Source of the DNA: Verrucomicrobiales bacterium
Lineage (GTDB): Bacteria > Verrucomicrobiota > Verrucomicrobiia > Limisphaerales > UBA9464
Reading direction: 5' to 3'
DNA: 64,000 nt
NCBI GenBank assembly: GCA_027488845.1
Contig: JAIYBC010000015.1
Span: forward strand, 1-64,000
Below the pieces are notes generated by a model. It was not told the DNA's origin and did no database searches. It was given only the letters and a program-made list of their open reading frames with translations. Positions 9,012 through 17,406 of the stretch are shown here, piece after piece (positions within the stretch are counted from its first letter, which is position 1; each line of letters opens with the position of its first letter). Made by a program: the position numbers and the translations under genes.

Positions 9012-9710
9012 ATGACCTACCACGTCGAAGACCTTTTCGATCTCACCCATACCGAGCACCGGAGCCTTTTCGACGGGCTGGTGCATCCGTGGGACGCCCT
9101 GAAGCGGCTGGGTGCGTATGTCGCGGAGAACGTCCGCCCGGTGATCAACAACGCGACGGTCAGCCCCGCCGCGCACGTCGGTCCGCAGGTCTTCATCGGC
9201 GAAGGCACCGTGGTGGAACCCGGCGCCATGATCCTCGGCCCGGCGATCATCGGGTCGAACTGCCGCATCCGGCATGGCGCCTACATCCGCGAGAACGTGA
9301 TCGTGGGCGACGGCTGCGTGGTGGGGAACTCGGTCGAGTTGAAGAACTGCGTCCTCTTCAACGGATGCCAGGTGCCCCACTTCAACTACGTCGGCGACTC
9401 GATCCTCGGCCACAAGGCCCATCTTGGCGCCGGTGCGATCGTCTCGAACGTGAAGTTGGACAACCTTCACGTGTTCGTGGACGTCGACGGCACGCCGATC
9501 GACACCGGCCTGAGGAAGTTCGGCGCGCTGATCGGCGACCGTTCCGAGGTCGGCTGCAACGCCGTGTTGAACCCCGGCTCGATCATCGGGCGCGGCTCGC
9601 TGGTGTACCCGAACCTCTCCTGGCGCGGCATCCTCCCCGCCAACATGATCGCCAAGCTCGCCGCCGAGCCGAACGTCGTCGTGCGCCGGCCCCGCGAAAC
9701 GGTTGATTGA
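9012..9710 (+). CDS. Left-handed beta-helix (hexapeptide) transferase, GlmU C-terminus-like
   Basis: A 232-residue protein with consecutive hexapeptide repeats from about residue 50 to 215 (VGPQVFIGEGTVVEPGAMILGP, AIIGSNCRIRHGAYIREN, VIVGDGCVVGNSVELKNC), the coil architecture of acyl/acetyltransferases. The segment HFNYVGDSILGHKAHLGAGA matches the GlmU acetyltransferase block with its catalytic His and 'H.NYVGDs..G' motif, but the N-terminal pyrophosphorylase domain of GlmU is missing. The probable reaction is acyl transfer from acetyl-CoA to a sugar nucleotide or sugar phosphate, with the substrate unknown. A TAGGCT box six bases before the ATG (9000-9005) may be a -10 element giving a very short or no leader. 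Confidence 0.85.
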   Translation: MTYHVEDLFDLTHTEHRSLFDGLVHPWDALKRLGAYVAENVRPVINNATVSPAAHVGPQVFIGEGTVVEPGAMILGPAIIGSNCRIRHGAYIRENVIVGDGCVVGNSVELKNCVLFNGCQVPHFNYVGDSILGHKAHLGAGAIVSNVKLDNLHVFVDVDGTPIDTGLRKFGALIGDRSEVGCNAVLNPGSIIGRGSLVYPNLSWRGILPANMIAKLAAEPNVVVRRPRETVD

Positions 9711-9719
9711 GGGTTTTGT

Positions 9720-9782
9720 CCGTGGTCAGTCGTCAATCGTCCGTTGTCCGTTGTCCGTTGTCCGTTGTCCGTTGTCCGTTGT
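9720..9782 (+). repeat. Tandem heptamer repeats, CCGTTGT type
   Basis: Period-seven array: three degenerate units (CCGTGGT, CAGTCGT, CAATCGT) followed by six perfect copies of CCGTTGT at 9741-9782, directly after the hexapeptide transferase gene. The unit resembles the heptanucleotide short tandem repeats described in cyanobacteria in being seven bases long and intergenic; common ancestry is not implied. The neighbouring array on the other side of the same spacer carries the reverse complement of the unit, so the two can pair. Confidence 0.9.
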
Positions 9783-9827
9783 GGGCGCTGGCCACAGTCA
9801 CGGATGTCTGACGTCGGACGGCTAGCG

Positions 9828-9857
9828 ACTGGCAACTGGCAACTGGCAACGGACAAC
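9828..9857 (+). repeat. Tandem heptamer repeats, ACTGGCA type, with inverted partner unit
   Basis: Three perfect copies of ACTGGCA (9828-9848) followed by ACGGACA AC. The last nine to eleven bases, CAACGGACAAC, are the reverse complement of GTTGTCCGTTG inside the upstream CCGTTGT array, so transcripts could fold back with a sliding register. The array lies about 110 bases before the next start codon. Confidence 0.85.
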
Positions 9858-9965
9858 AGCCACTTTCGCCCCCAGGAACCCTGGCCGACCCGACGCAGCG
9901 TTCCCCTGAACGCGCCATTTCGGCATTCCCTTGGGGCCCGCTTTCGCGCAAGAACTCGGGGCACC

Positions 9966-11039
9966 ATGAACCGCCGCGATTTCCTTGCCGCCACCGCCGT
10001 CGCCGGCGCCGGGTTGGCCCTTTCCAATGCAGCCCAGGCCGCCACGGCCCCGCTCCTGGATGCCACCGGCCGGCGGATCCCCCTCGGCATCGACAACTTC
10101 GCCGTGCGGGCCTGGGGCTGGAAGGGGCGTGAACTCGTGGACTACGCCGCCGGGCTCCAGCTCGACACCCTCTTCATCACCGATCTTCCGTCGTTGGGCT
10201 CCCTGGAAGTCCCCGCGGCGACCGAACTGAAGAGGTATGCCGCGGACAAGGGCGTCGGGATCCTGCTCGGGTCGTGGAGCATCTGTCCCACTTCGAAGTC
10301 CTTCAAAAAGGACTGGGGCACCGCCGAGGAGCATCTTTCGCTCGGCCTGCGGCTTTCCAAGGCGGTCGGCTCCTCCGCGTTCCGGGTGGTGCTGGGTTCC
10401 CGCGAGGACCGCCGTACGCCCGGCGGCATCGAGGCCCGCGTGCTCGACACCGTCCGCGTGCTCAAGGCCTGCCGTCACCTCGCCCTCGACCTCGGGGTGA
10501 AGGTCTCCATCGAGAACCACGCCGGCGACCTCACCGCGGACGAACTCGTCTGGCTTGTCGAGTCGGCCGGACGCGAGTTCGTGGGGGTGAACATGGATTC
10601 GGGCAACGCGATGTGGACCCTCGAGGATCCGATCGAGAGCCTGGAGAAGCTCGGGCCCTACACCTTGACCACCAGCCTGCGGGACAGCCGCGCCTGGATC
10701 ACGGACAAGGGCTGCAAGGTGCAGTGGACGGCCATGGGCGACGGCGGGTGCGTCGACCTGAAGAGGTACTTCGCCCGGTTTGCCCAGCTGTGTCCGGGCG
10801 TGGCGGTCAACATCGAGACCATCGGCGGCTTCGCCGTGGAGTTCCCGTTCTACGAGGACTCCTTCTGGGAATCCTTCCCCAAGAAGTCCGCCGCCGAGTT
10901 CACGCGGTTCCTCTCGGTCGTCCGCCGGGGAAGCGCGATGGACCAATACGACGGCAACAACCGGGACCGTCAGCGTTCGGAGCTGGAGAAGAGCATCCGC
11001 TACTGCCGCGAGGAGCTGGGGCTCGGGGTCCGGGCCTGA
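9966..11039 (+). CDS. Exported sugar phosphate isomerase/epimerase (xylose isomerase-like TIM barrel)
   Basis: A 357-residue protein with a Tat-like leader (MNRRDFLAATAVAGAGLALS, Ala-rich cleavage region AAQAA), then an AP-endonuclease-2-type TIM barrel. Barrel strands and metal-ligand candidates include the VSIENHAGDLT segment (about 178-188, with E and H) and GVNMDSGNAM (about 204-213, with D), and VAVNIETIGGF near 280, the pattern of sugar isomerase/epimerase homologues. Substrate is unknown; Tat-exported members are frequent in PVC sugar catabolism. The start is chosen because it opens the Tat peptide; the longer frame includes the heptamer array. It converges on the minus-strand ATPase gene with only 28 bases between the stops. 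Confidence 0.85.
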   Translation: MNRRDFLAATAVAGAGLALSNAAQAATAPLLDATGRRIPLGIDNFAVRAWGWKGRELVDYAAGLQLDTLFITDLPSLGSLEVPAATELKRYAADKGVGILLGSWSICPTSKSFKKDWGTAEEHLSLGLRLSKAVGSSAFRVVLGSREDRRTPGGIEARVLDTVRVLKACRHLALDLGVKVSIENHAGDLTADELVWLVESAGREFVGVNMDSGNAMWTLEDPIESLEKLGPYTLTTSLRDSRAWITDKGCKVQWTAMGDGGCVDLKRYFARFAQLCPGVAVNIETIGGFAVEFPFYEDSFWESFPKKSAAEFTRFLSVVRRGSAMDQYDGNNRDRQRSELEKSIRYCREELGLGVRA

Positions 11040-11067
11040 TGGATCGGGCCGGAAATCCCGGCGAGGT

Positions 11068-12330
11068 TCAGGCCTGTCCGAGACGTTCGACCAGGGGCTG
11101 AAGCCCGTTCCAAGGCAGTACTGTGGCCTTTTCCCGGGATTGGACCGAATCGCCGCCGTAGACCAGCCATGGAGTGACTCCCACTCCGGGCAGGTGGCGG
11201 CGCCAGAAGTCGAGTCCGTCGAAGAAGTCCGAGGCCACGGTGCCGCCGGACTTGATCTCGATCGCCTCGAGTCGGCCCGGGGCGGTCTCCACGCAGGCGT
11301 CGATCTCATGCCCGTCGCGGTCGCGCAGATGGAAGAGTGCAGGTCGGAGGCCGCGGTGGGTCCGCGCCTTGAGGATCTCGGTGAGGACCCAGCTTTCGAA
11401 AAGCGCGCCGCGGAGGGGGTGGGACATCACATGCTCCGGACGGCGGATTCCCAGCAGCCAGGCCGCAAGGCCGACATCGCAGAAGTGAAGTTTCGGAGCC
11501 TTGATCAGCCGCTTGGACAGGTTGGTGAACCAGGGTTGGACCAGGAAGACGACGTGGCTCGCTTCCAGCACCGAGATCCAAGCCTCCGCGGTGATGCGCG
11601 TGATGCCGGCGTCGGCCGCCAAGGACGTCACGTTCAGCAACTGTCCGGACCTTCCCGCGCACAGTTGGACGAAACGTTGGAACGTCGACAGGTCCTTGAC
11701 GCGAAGGATCTGGCGGACGTCCCGCTCCAGGTACGTGGCGAAATAGGATCGCAGCCAATCCTCCGGTGGCACGAGGCGGTCGTGGATCGGCGGAAACAGC
11801 CCGCCCTGGAGAAGTTGATCGAGGTCGGCGGGCGCGCGTCCGGCGTCCTGGAGTTCGGCGAGGGAGAACGGGAGGAGGGTCAGCATGCCGACCCGTCCGG
11901 CCAGGCTCTGCGTCAGGGACTCGATGACCTCAATCTGGCTGGATCCAGTGAGGATGAACCGGCCCGGTCGTGGATCGGCGTCCACAAGCCCCTGAAGGTA
12001 GGAGAGCAGCGCGGGGCCGCGTTGGACCTCATCGATGATGGTGGTGCCTGCGGTCTGGCGGAGAAAGCCACGCGCGTCCTCCAAGGCGAACGCACGGGTG
12101 TCCGGATCCTCGAGCGAAAAGTAGGAGGCTTCCGGTGAAGCCAGGCGGGCCAACGTGGTCTTGCCGGACTGGCGGGGACCGGTGATGGCGACCACCGGAA
12201 ACCCGGAAAGGCGCTTTCGCAACGTCTCTTCCAGCACCCTCGGTATCGGCTTCAGTGGGATTGATGGCTTCAATTTGGCTAAACGTATACAAGAGTATAT
12301 AAAATGTCGCAATCTCGCGATCGCGCTCAT
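11068..12330 (-). CDS. AAA ATPase with DUF4143 C-terminal domain
   Basis: A 420-residue ATPase of the type 'AAA_14 plus DUF4143', widespread, mobile in distribution and of unknown biological role. Walker A is GPRQSGKTT (51-59), Walker B IIDE (98-101), and RFILTGSSQ near 119-127 is the sensor strand. The C-terminal DUF4143 part has TYLERDVRQI, HFCDVGLAAWLLGI, GALFESWVLTEI and a restriction-like 'EID...LEAIEIKSGG'. The ATG at 12330 is the first in-frame one that does not run into parB antisense sequence, but bases 12271-12305 are AT-rich and promoter-like (TATAC TCTT GTATA on the minus strand), so initiation at the TTG at 12273, giving 401 residues that begin just before the conserved part, is a real alternative. 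Unlike its neighbours it has no linked partner. Confidence 0.85.
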   Translation of the reverse strand: MSAIARLRHFIYSCIRLAKLKPSIPLKPIPRVLEETLRKRLSGFPVVAITGPRQSGKTTLARLASPEASYFSLEDPDTRAFALEDARGFLRQTAGTTIIDEVQRGPALLSYLQGLVDADPRPGRFILTGSSQIEVIESLTQSLAGRVGMLTLLPFSLAELQDAGRAPADLDQLLQGGLFPPIHDRLVPPEDWLRSYFATYLERDVRQILRVKDLSTFQRFVQLCAGRSGQLLNVTSLAADAGITRITAEAWISVLEASHVVFLVQPWFTNLSKRLIKAPKLHFCDVGLAAWLLGIRRPEHVMSHPLRGALFESWVLTEILKARTHRGLRPALFHLRDRDGHEIDACVETAPGRLEAIEIKSGGTVASDFFDGLDFWRRHLPGVGVTPWLVYGGDSVQSREKATVLPWNGLQPLVERLGQA

Positions 12331-12411
12331 ACGGCTCTGCTCGGTCGGGTGCCGGGGAGCTGGAACAGAACTCGGGCTCGGGGTTCGGGCTTGAATCCGG
12401 GGAATTCCCTT

Positions 12412-12441
12412 TTGATATCCCGAACCGCCGCTCCGTAGAGT
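12412..12441 (+). promoter_or_regulatory. Candidate parB promoter
   Basis: TTGATA at 12412-12417 and TAGAGT at 12436-12441 are separated by 18 bases and lie seven bases before the parB ATG, so a transcript would have almost no leader. The pattern is inferred by eye from sigma-70 consensus. Confidence 0.4.
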
Positions 12442-12448
12442 GCCTCCC

Positions 12449-13438
12449 ATGTCGAAACCGGCGTTGGGACGAGGCTTGGGTGCATTGCTGGGTGGTTCGG
12501 GGAAGGGGAACTCCCCGGCCGCCGCCGCCCCGTCGGCGCCCCCGGCCAACCCGTTCGCGGCATCCTCCGGTCCCCAATCCGGCGTCGCCGCGACTCCGGT
12601 GACCCCGGCGCCGCCAGCGTTGCCCGCACCGTTGCCGGGGACCGCGGTCCGACTCGTCTCCCGGGACCGCGTGCGTCCCTCGGCGCTCCAGCCCCGGAAG
12701 GACTTCCCCCCCGAGGCCTTGGCCGATCTCGCCGAGTCGATCCGTGAACAGGGGATCATCCAGCCGCTGGTCGTCCGCCCGGTCGGCGACTTCTTCGAGC
12801 TGATCGCCGGTGAACGGCGTTGGCGGGCCGCCGCGCTCGCCGGACTGGCGGAGGTTCCCGTCATCGAGCGCATCGCCACCGACGTCGAGGTGCTCGAGTT
12901 GGCCCTCATCGAGAACCTGCAGCGGGAGAACCTGAACCCCGTCGAGGAAGCCCTCGGCTACCGCCAGCTGCAGACCCAGTTCGACCTCACCCAGGAGGAG
13001 ATCGCCCGCAAGGTCGGACGAGGTCGTGTGGTGGTCGCGAACGCCCTGCGGTTGCTCAAGCTCCCCGAGTCCGTCCTTGGATGGCTGCGGGAGGGCAGCC
13101 TCTCGGTCGGGCATGCGAAGGCCGTCCTCGCGGTCGAATCGCCGTCCCGCCAGGAAGCCCTCGCGCGCCGGGCGATCGACCTCGGATTGACCGTCCGGCA
13201 ACTGGAGTCGGAGGCCGGTGCCGCGGCGCCGCCTCCCTTGGGGGCAAAGCCGACCTCCCCGACCACGGGTCCCGCCCGCGACCCGCACCAAGCCGACCTG
13301 GAGAACCGCATCCGCGAACGCTTCGGGATGAAGGTGGCCCTCCGCTACAAGGCGGGGAAGGGTTCGCTGGAGGTCCGATTCCACAGCGACGACGAACTCG
13401 ACCGGGTTTTGCAGGTCATCGGCGTGAGCGTGGATTGA
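12449..13438 (+). CDS. parB: ParB/Spo0J chromosome-partition protein
   Basis: A 329-residue ParB that binds parS sites and, through its CTP-binding pocket, spreads as a clamp to organise the origin region. The start MSKPALGRGLGALLGG is the classic N-terminus. After a Pro/Ala-rich linker (about 20-65) come the N-terminal domain with LQPRKDF (80-86), the CTPase box GERRWRA (121-127), ENLQRENLNPVEEA (155-168) and a helix-turn-helix around 178-203 (TQEEIARKVG). The C-terminal dimerisation domain ends at EVRFHSDDELDRVLQVI. ParA is not adjacent: the next gene upstream is an unrelated divergent ATPase, and downstream begins the secreted-protein operon, so this is a separated parB. Confidence 0.95.
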   Translation: MSKPALGRGLGALLGGSGKGNSPAAAAPSAPPANPFAASSGPQSGVAATPVTPAPPALPAPLPGTAVRLVSRDRVRPSALQPRKDFPPEALADLAESIREQGIIQPLVVRPVGDFFELIAGERRWRAAALAGLAEVPVIERIATDVEVLELALIENLQRENLNPVEEALGYRQLQTQFDLTQEEIARKVGRGRVVVANALRLLKLPESVLGWLREGSLSVGHAKAVLAVESPSRQEALARRAIDLGLTVRQLESEAGAAAPPPLGAKPTSPTTGPARDPHQADLENRIRERFGMKVALRYKAGKGSLEVRFHSDDELDRVLQVIGVSVD

Positions 13439-13484
13439 CCGGGGCCTTGCGATCCGGCGTGGGTGAGGTCGCCGCCGGATCGGG

Positions 13485-15545
13485 GTGCCGGTAAATTTTT
13501 CGGTTCACCTCGGCGCTTGCCCTAAAGGACCCCGTGGGAACACCCGATGGTCCGGTGTGCCTATTTGCTGTATTGCCCCCGGCAAAGGGTTCCTGGCCGC
13601 CGCCCTGTTCCTCGGCGTCCTGGTTTCCCGCTGCATCGCCGGACCGATACTCGGATTCCAGGGTCGGCTCCAGGTTTCCGGCACCAACTACCACGGCAAC
13701 GCCGGGTTCCGGTTCGCCCTCGTCCCCTCGGCGGGTGGCGACGCGGTCTGGCTCAGTTCCCCGGATGCCGACACCAACGGCATCCCCGATGACCCGGTCC
13801 CGCTGACGTTGGAGCGCGGCGTCTTCGCCCTCTCGCTCGGCGACGACACCCTGCCGGGAATGACCGTGATCCCGCAGGAATCCCTCGGTCCTTTGCCCCT
13901 GGCGGTGCGTGTCTGGTTCCAGACCGGTACGAATCCGCCGACGCGTCTCCTTCCCGACCAGCCCCTGTCTACCGTCGGCAGCGCCCTCAGGGCCAACACG
14001 GTGGAAGACGAAAGCATCAGTCTCGACTCCCTCCAAAGACCGGTCCGCGCACTCTTGGTGCGTTTGGACTCGCTGACGGCAGGCCTCATGTCCCAGGTCG
14101 AACTCAACACCGTCACCTTGATGTCGGTCCAGGACCAGGTGTCCCGAATCGAAGCGGGTTCCGTGGGTCTCTCGAACCGGGTGGAGACGCTGAACGGGAC
14201 CCTGGCGACGGTGCAGGACCGTTTGACCCGACTGGATTCGGCCGCTGCCGGCCTCTCGAACCGGGTCGACACCCATGACGGTTCCCTCGTTTCGGCCCAG
14301 GATCACCTGGACCGGCTGGATGCCACGGCGCTGAGTCTCGCCGCGGCGTTGGCCTCGCTGTCGAACGCGGTTGCCGCCAATGCGGCTCCGGCCGGTGCCG
14401 TCGTCGCATCGCTGTCCGCTTCGGACCCGAACCTCATCGCCGCCGGATATGAGCGGTTCCACGGCTTTCCTTCGCCGTCCTGGGAAACCATCGCCTCCAC
14501 CTCCGAGACGCCGTTGGCCCGGACCGACCATGTGACCGCCTTGGTCGGTGGCGATGTGGTGGTCTGGGGCGGGCTCCTTGCCAACGGATCCGCGACCGCC
14601 AGCGGTGCGGCGTTTCGGGCTTCCGGTTCCTCCTGGAGCACGCTTTCCCCGCTGGGCGCACCTTCGGCCCGGGCCGCGGCCGGCTTCGCGGCCTCGACGA
14701 ACACGTTGTGGATCTGGGGTGGCTTCGCCTCCGGCACCTTCCTGCAATCGGGCGGCGCCTGGAGCGCCGACACCGGCAACTGGTCGGCGATCCCCAACTC
14801 GGGTGCACCAGCCGGTCGCGACGGACACTCGGTCGCGTGGACCGGGTCGCGTCTGCTCGTTTGGGGCGGCCGCAACGATGCCGGCCTGCTGGACGACGGC
14901 TCGCATTGGAATCCCACCAGCGGAACCTGGTCGGCGCTTCCCACCGACGGCGCCCCGTCGCCCCGAATGAACGCGATCGCGGTGCTCTGCGGACGTCGTT
15001 GGGTGGTCTGGGGCGGCATCGGACCCGACGGCGTCCTCGGCGACGGCGCACGCCTGGAGGTCGATGCCTCCGGGATTCCCACCGGATGGACCCCGGTCTC
15101 CGCCAGCGGCGCGCCGTCCGCCCGCAGCAGGGCCTGTGCGGTCTGGACCGGATCCCGCCTGATCGTCTGGGGCGGCGAGGCCGATTCGCCGCTGGCGACG
15201 GGGGCCCTCTACGACCCGGTAGCCGACACCTGGACGGCCCTTCCCACCACCCTTGCGCCTTCCGCCCGGACCGGTGCGGCTTCGATCTGGACGGGGCAGG
15301 AGATGGTGGTCTTCGGCGGCCTTGGCGTGGCGGGAACGCTTTCGGACGGCGCGGCGTACCATCCCGCGGACGCGAAGTGGCGCCCGCTTTCCAATCCGGG
15401 CTCCCCGGCCGCCCGCCATTCCCCGGGAGCCGCCTGGACCGGCTCACGTCTGTTCCTCTTCGGTGGCAGTGGCGCCTCCGGAACCATCGCCGCCCCGTTC
15501 CAAGTCGACCCCTCTCCCACCTGGCACCTCTACCGCAAGCCATGA
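13485..15545 (+). CDS. Exported fibre-like protein: N-terminal module, coiled-coil stalk, kelch propeller
   Basis: About 686 residues in three parts. First, an export signal (LAAALFLGVLVSRCIAG) and an N-terminal module starting GPILGFQGRLQVSGTNYHGN, closely patterned on the N-terminus of the tail-collar protein two genes on. Second, residues about 175-300, a repetitive coiled coil with units like QDRLTRLDSAAAGLSNRV. Third, a seven-blade kelch-type propeller (about 340-680), each blade with a VVWGG, LWIWGG, LLVWGG, WVVWGG, LIVWGG, MVVFGG or LFLFGG strand. No ATG suits; initiation is at GTG 13485 or, giving a tighter signal peptide, GTG 13557. The stop overlaps the next start (ATGA at 15542-15545). 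First gene of the eight-gene operon. Substrate or ligand of the propeller is unknown. Confidence 0.8.
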   Translation: MPVNFSVHLGACPKGPRGNTRWSGVPICCIAPGKGFLAAALFLGVLVSRCIAGPILGFQGRLQVSGTNYHGNAGFRFALVPSAGGDAVWLSSPDADTNGIPDDPVPLTLERGVFALSLGDDTLPGMTVIPQESLGPLPLAVRVWFQTGTNPPTRLLPDQPLSTVGSALRANTVEDESISLDSLQRPVRALLVRLDSLTAGLMSQVELNTVTLMSVQDQVSRIEAGSVGLSNRVETLNGTLATVQDRLTRLDSAAAGLSNRVDTHDGSLVSAQDHLDRLDATALSLAAALASLSNAVAANAAPAGAVVASLSASDPNLIAAGYERFHGFPSPSWETIASTSETPLARTDHVTALVGGDVVVWGGLLANGSATASGAAFRASGSSWSTLSPLGAPSARAAAGFAASTNTLWIWGGFASGTFLQSGGAWSADTGNWSAIPNSGAPAGRDGHSVAWTGSRLLVWGGRNDAGLLDDGSHWNPTSGTWSALPTDGAPSPRMNAIAVLCGRRWVVWGGIGPDGVLGDGARLEVDASGIPTGWTPVSASGAPSARSRACAVWTGSRLIVWGGEADSPLATGALYDPVADTWTALPTTLAPSARTGAASIWTGQEMVVFGGLGVAGTLSDGAAYHPADAKWRPLSNPGSPAARHSPGAAWTGSRLFLFGGSGASGTIAAPFQVDPSPTWHLYRKP

Positions 15546-17341
15546 TCCCGCGATCCCTTCCGATGTCCCCACTTCTCCGAATCCTGGCGTTGCTGCTGGC
15601 CGTGGTGCCGGTCCTGCGCGCCCAGTGGCTCACCCAGCCCGTGGAACTCCGCCCGGGCTGGAACGCGGTGCAGTTCCACGTCGACCTGTCCTACGCCAAG
15701 CTCGACACGCTGATCGGCTCCGACGCCTCGAATCCCGTGGAGGAGGTCTGGCTGTGGACGCCGGCCGTCGGCACGGCCCAGTTCGTGCAAAGCCCGCAGG
15801 TTCCGACGGCAACCATCTCCCAGTGGAGCAGCTGGAAGCGCGCTCTTGGGCCCGCCTCGGAGCTCCACAGCCTTCCTCCCAATGCGACGTGCCTCGTGAA
15901 GCTGGGAGCGGTCGGCACGAACTACACCCTCCGGCTCAAGGGACGCCCCGTGCCGCCCCGCAACCAGTGGACCGCCACCGGCCTGAACTTCCTCGGGTTC
16001 CCCGTGGTCGCCGGTGAGGGCGTCGCGATCGACAGCTTCTTCAATCCCGCCGGCGACCTGCTCCGCGAACTCGAGCTGTACCGCTACAACACCGGCGAGC
16101 TGGACGCGGGCAACCCCGCCCGGGTCTTCGCCCTGCGGACCACGAAGCTGCGTCGCGGCGAGGCCTACTGGGTGAAGGCGGGCGAGCAGTTCAACCGCTA
16201 CTTCGCCCCCTTCGAGGTGGTGCTTCAGGACCCCCGCGGAGTGGTCTTCGGCCGCCGGACCGGGGAACAGCGGATCCGCCTTCGCAACCGCTCGACCCGG
16301 ACCGTCACGGTGACCCTGGCCATGGTCTCCTCCGAAGTGGCCCCTTCCGGCCAGGCCGCCGTCGTCGGCGAACCGCCGCTGTTGCTGCGCGGGGCCATGA
16401 ACACCACGAATCTCGCCTTCTCCCATTCCGCGATCACGAAGACCAACGGCGGCTCCTGGACTCTCACTCCCGTCGGCCAGCCGGATTCCGACATCGAGGT
16501 GGTCCTCGGCCTCGACCGCTACGTCATGGGCGGCAACGAAGGCGACGTCTTCGCCGCGATCCTGCAGTTCACCGATTCCCTCGGATTGGCCCGCCTCGAC
16601 ATCCCGGTCGCCGCCGAGGCGGGATCCTGGTCGGGACTCTGGATCGGCGACGCCGAGGTCACCGGAGTCCGGCACTCGCTCGCCCGCTACGTCCGCGGGA
16701 CCAACGGGACGACGGTCCTCGGCCCCGACGGCCGGCCGGTGCGGCTCGAAAGCATGGACAGCCTCGGCCCGGTCGCGCGGCCGTTCCCCGTCCGTGTCCT
16801 GGTCCACGTCGAGGGGACCAACGCCTTCCTGCTCCAACGCGCCTATGTCGGCCTGGACGCCTCGACCAACCGCGTCGTCGCCCTGCGCGAAGATCTTCTC
16901 GGGACCTCGACCCTGTCCTCCGCCCGGCGTCTGAGTTCGGTCTACTTCCCGTGGACCGCCACGAACCAGCCGTGGGCCTTCAACGGCCGATTCGTCCGCG
17001 ACGGCGTCGTGGAGACGCGCGTGCTCCTTCCCTACAACGACCACCGTTCCAACCCGTTCCTCCACACCTACCACCCGGACCACGACACCCTCGACGCCGG
17101 CTTCTCGCAGGCCCTTCCGCGGGGACGCGAATCCTGGGATGTGTCCCGCCTCGTCCGGCTGCGGATCCGGCCGCCGGGCACCGATTTCAGGTCGCTGACC
17201 GCGGCCTCGGACCGCATCGACGGGGCGTACGAGGAGGTCATCGACTTCCTCGGCTCCGGCAGCGACAGCCGCACCTACGACATCTCCGGATCGCTGGTCC
17301 TCCGACGCGTCTCCGACGTCCCCGTCCTCACCCGCAACTGA
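15542..17341 (+). CDS. Secreted protein of unknown function
   Basis: A 599-residue exported protein (signal: LLRILALLLAVVPVLRAQ) that I do not recognise as a named family. The mature N-terminus has 'VELRPGWNAVQFHVDL' followed by VEEVWLWTP, a 'pGWN' type beta-domain seen in other large secreted verrucomicrobial proteins. The body is beta-rich with few cysteines, and includes RFVRDGVVETRVLLPYNDHRSNPF and HTYHPDHDTLDAGF, with several histidines that could bind metal but no known active-site signature. Its ATG overlaps the kelch gene stop (ATGA), so the two are translationally coupled, and 65 bases separate it from the YadA/tail-collar gene. A structural or assembly part of the same secreted complex is the simplest guess. 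Confidence 0.7.
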   Translation: MIPRSLPMSPLLRILALLLAVVPVLRAQWLTQPVELRPGWNAVQFHVDLSYAKLDTLIGSDASNPVEEVWLWTPAVGTAQFVQSPQVPTATISQWSSWKRALGPASELHSLPPNATCLVKLGAVGTNYTLRLKGRPVPPRNQWTATGLNFLGFPVVAGEGVAIDSFFNPAGDLLRELELYRYNTGELDAGNPARVFALRTTKLRRGEAYWVKAGEQFNRYFAPFEVVLQDPRGVVFGRRTGEQRIRLRNRSTRTVTVTLAMVSSEVAPSGQAAVVGEPPLLLRGAMNTTNLAFSHSAITKTNGGSWTLTPVGQPDSDIEVVLGLDRYVMGGNEGDVFAAILQFTDSLGLARLDIPVAAEAGSWSGLWIGDAEVTGVRHSLARYVRGTNGTTVLGPDGRPVRLESMDSLGPVARPFPVRVLVHVEGTNAFLLQRAYVGLDASTNRVVALREDLLGTSTLSSARRLSSVYFPWTATNQPWAFNGRFVRDGVVETRVLLPYNDHRSNPFLHTYHPDHDTLDAGFSQALPRGRESWDVSRLVRLRIRPPGTDFRSLTAASDRIDGAYEEVIDFLGSGSDSRTYDISGSLVLRRVSDVPVLTRN

Positions 17342-17406
17342 CCGAACGCTGCGTCCAACCGCCACCGCCCCTCCCGCCCCTCCGAACCCAAGACTTTCCG
17401 AAACGC

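Noticed and set aside
6875-9013. Fusion of proS with upstream sequence into a 1296-residue protein
   Set aside because: The extra N-terminal part is the antisense-like frame overlapping the DUF3352-like gene; ProRS homologues start at MLWSQTF.
9720-9857. CRISPR array
   Set aside because: Repeat unit is seven bases with no spacers; it is a simple tandem array.
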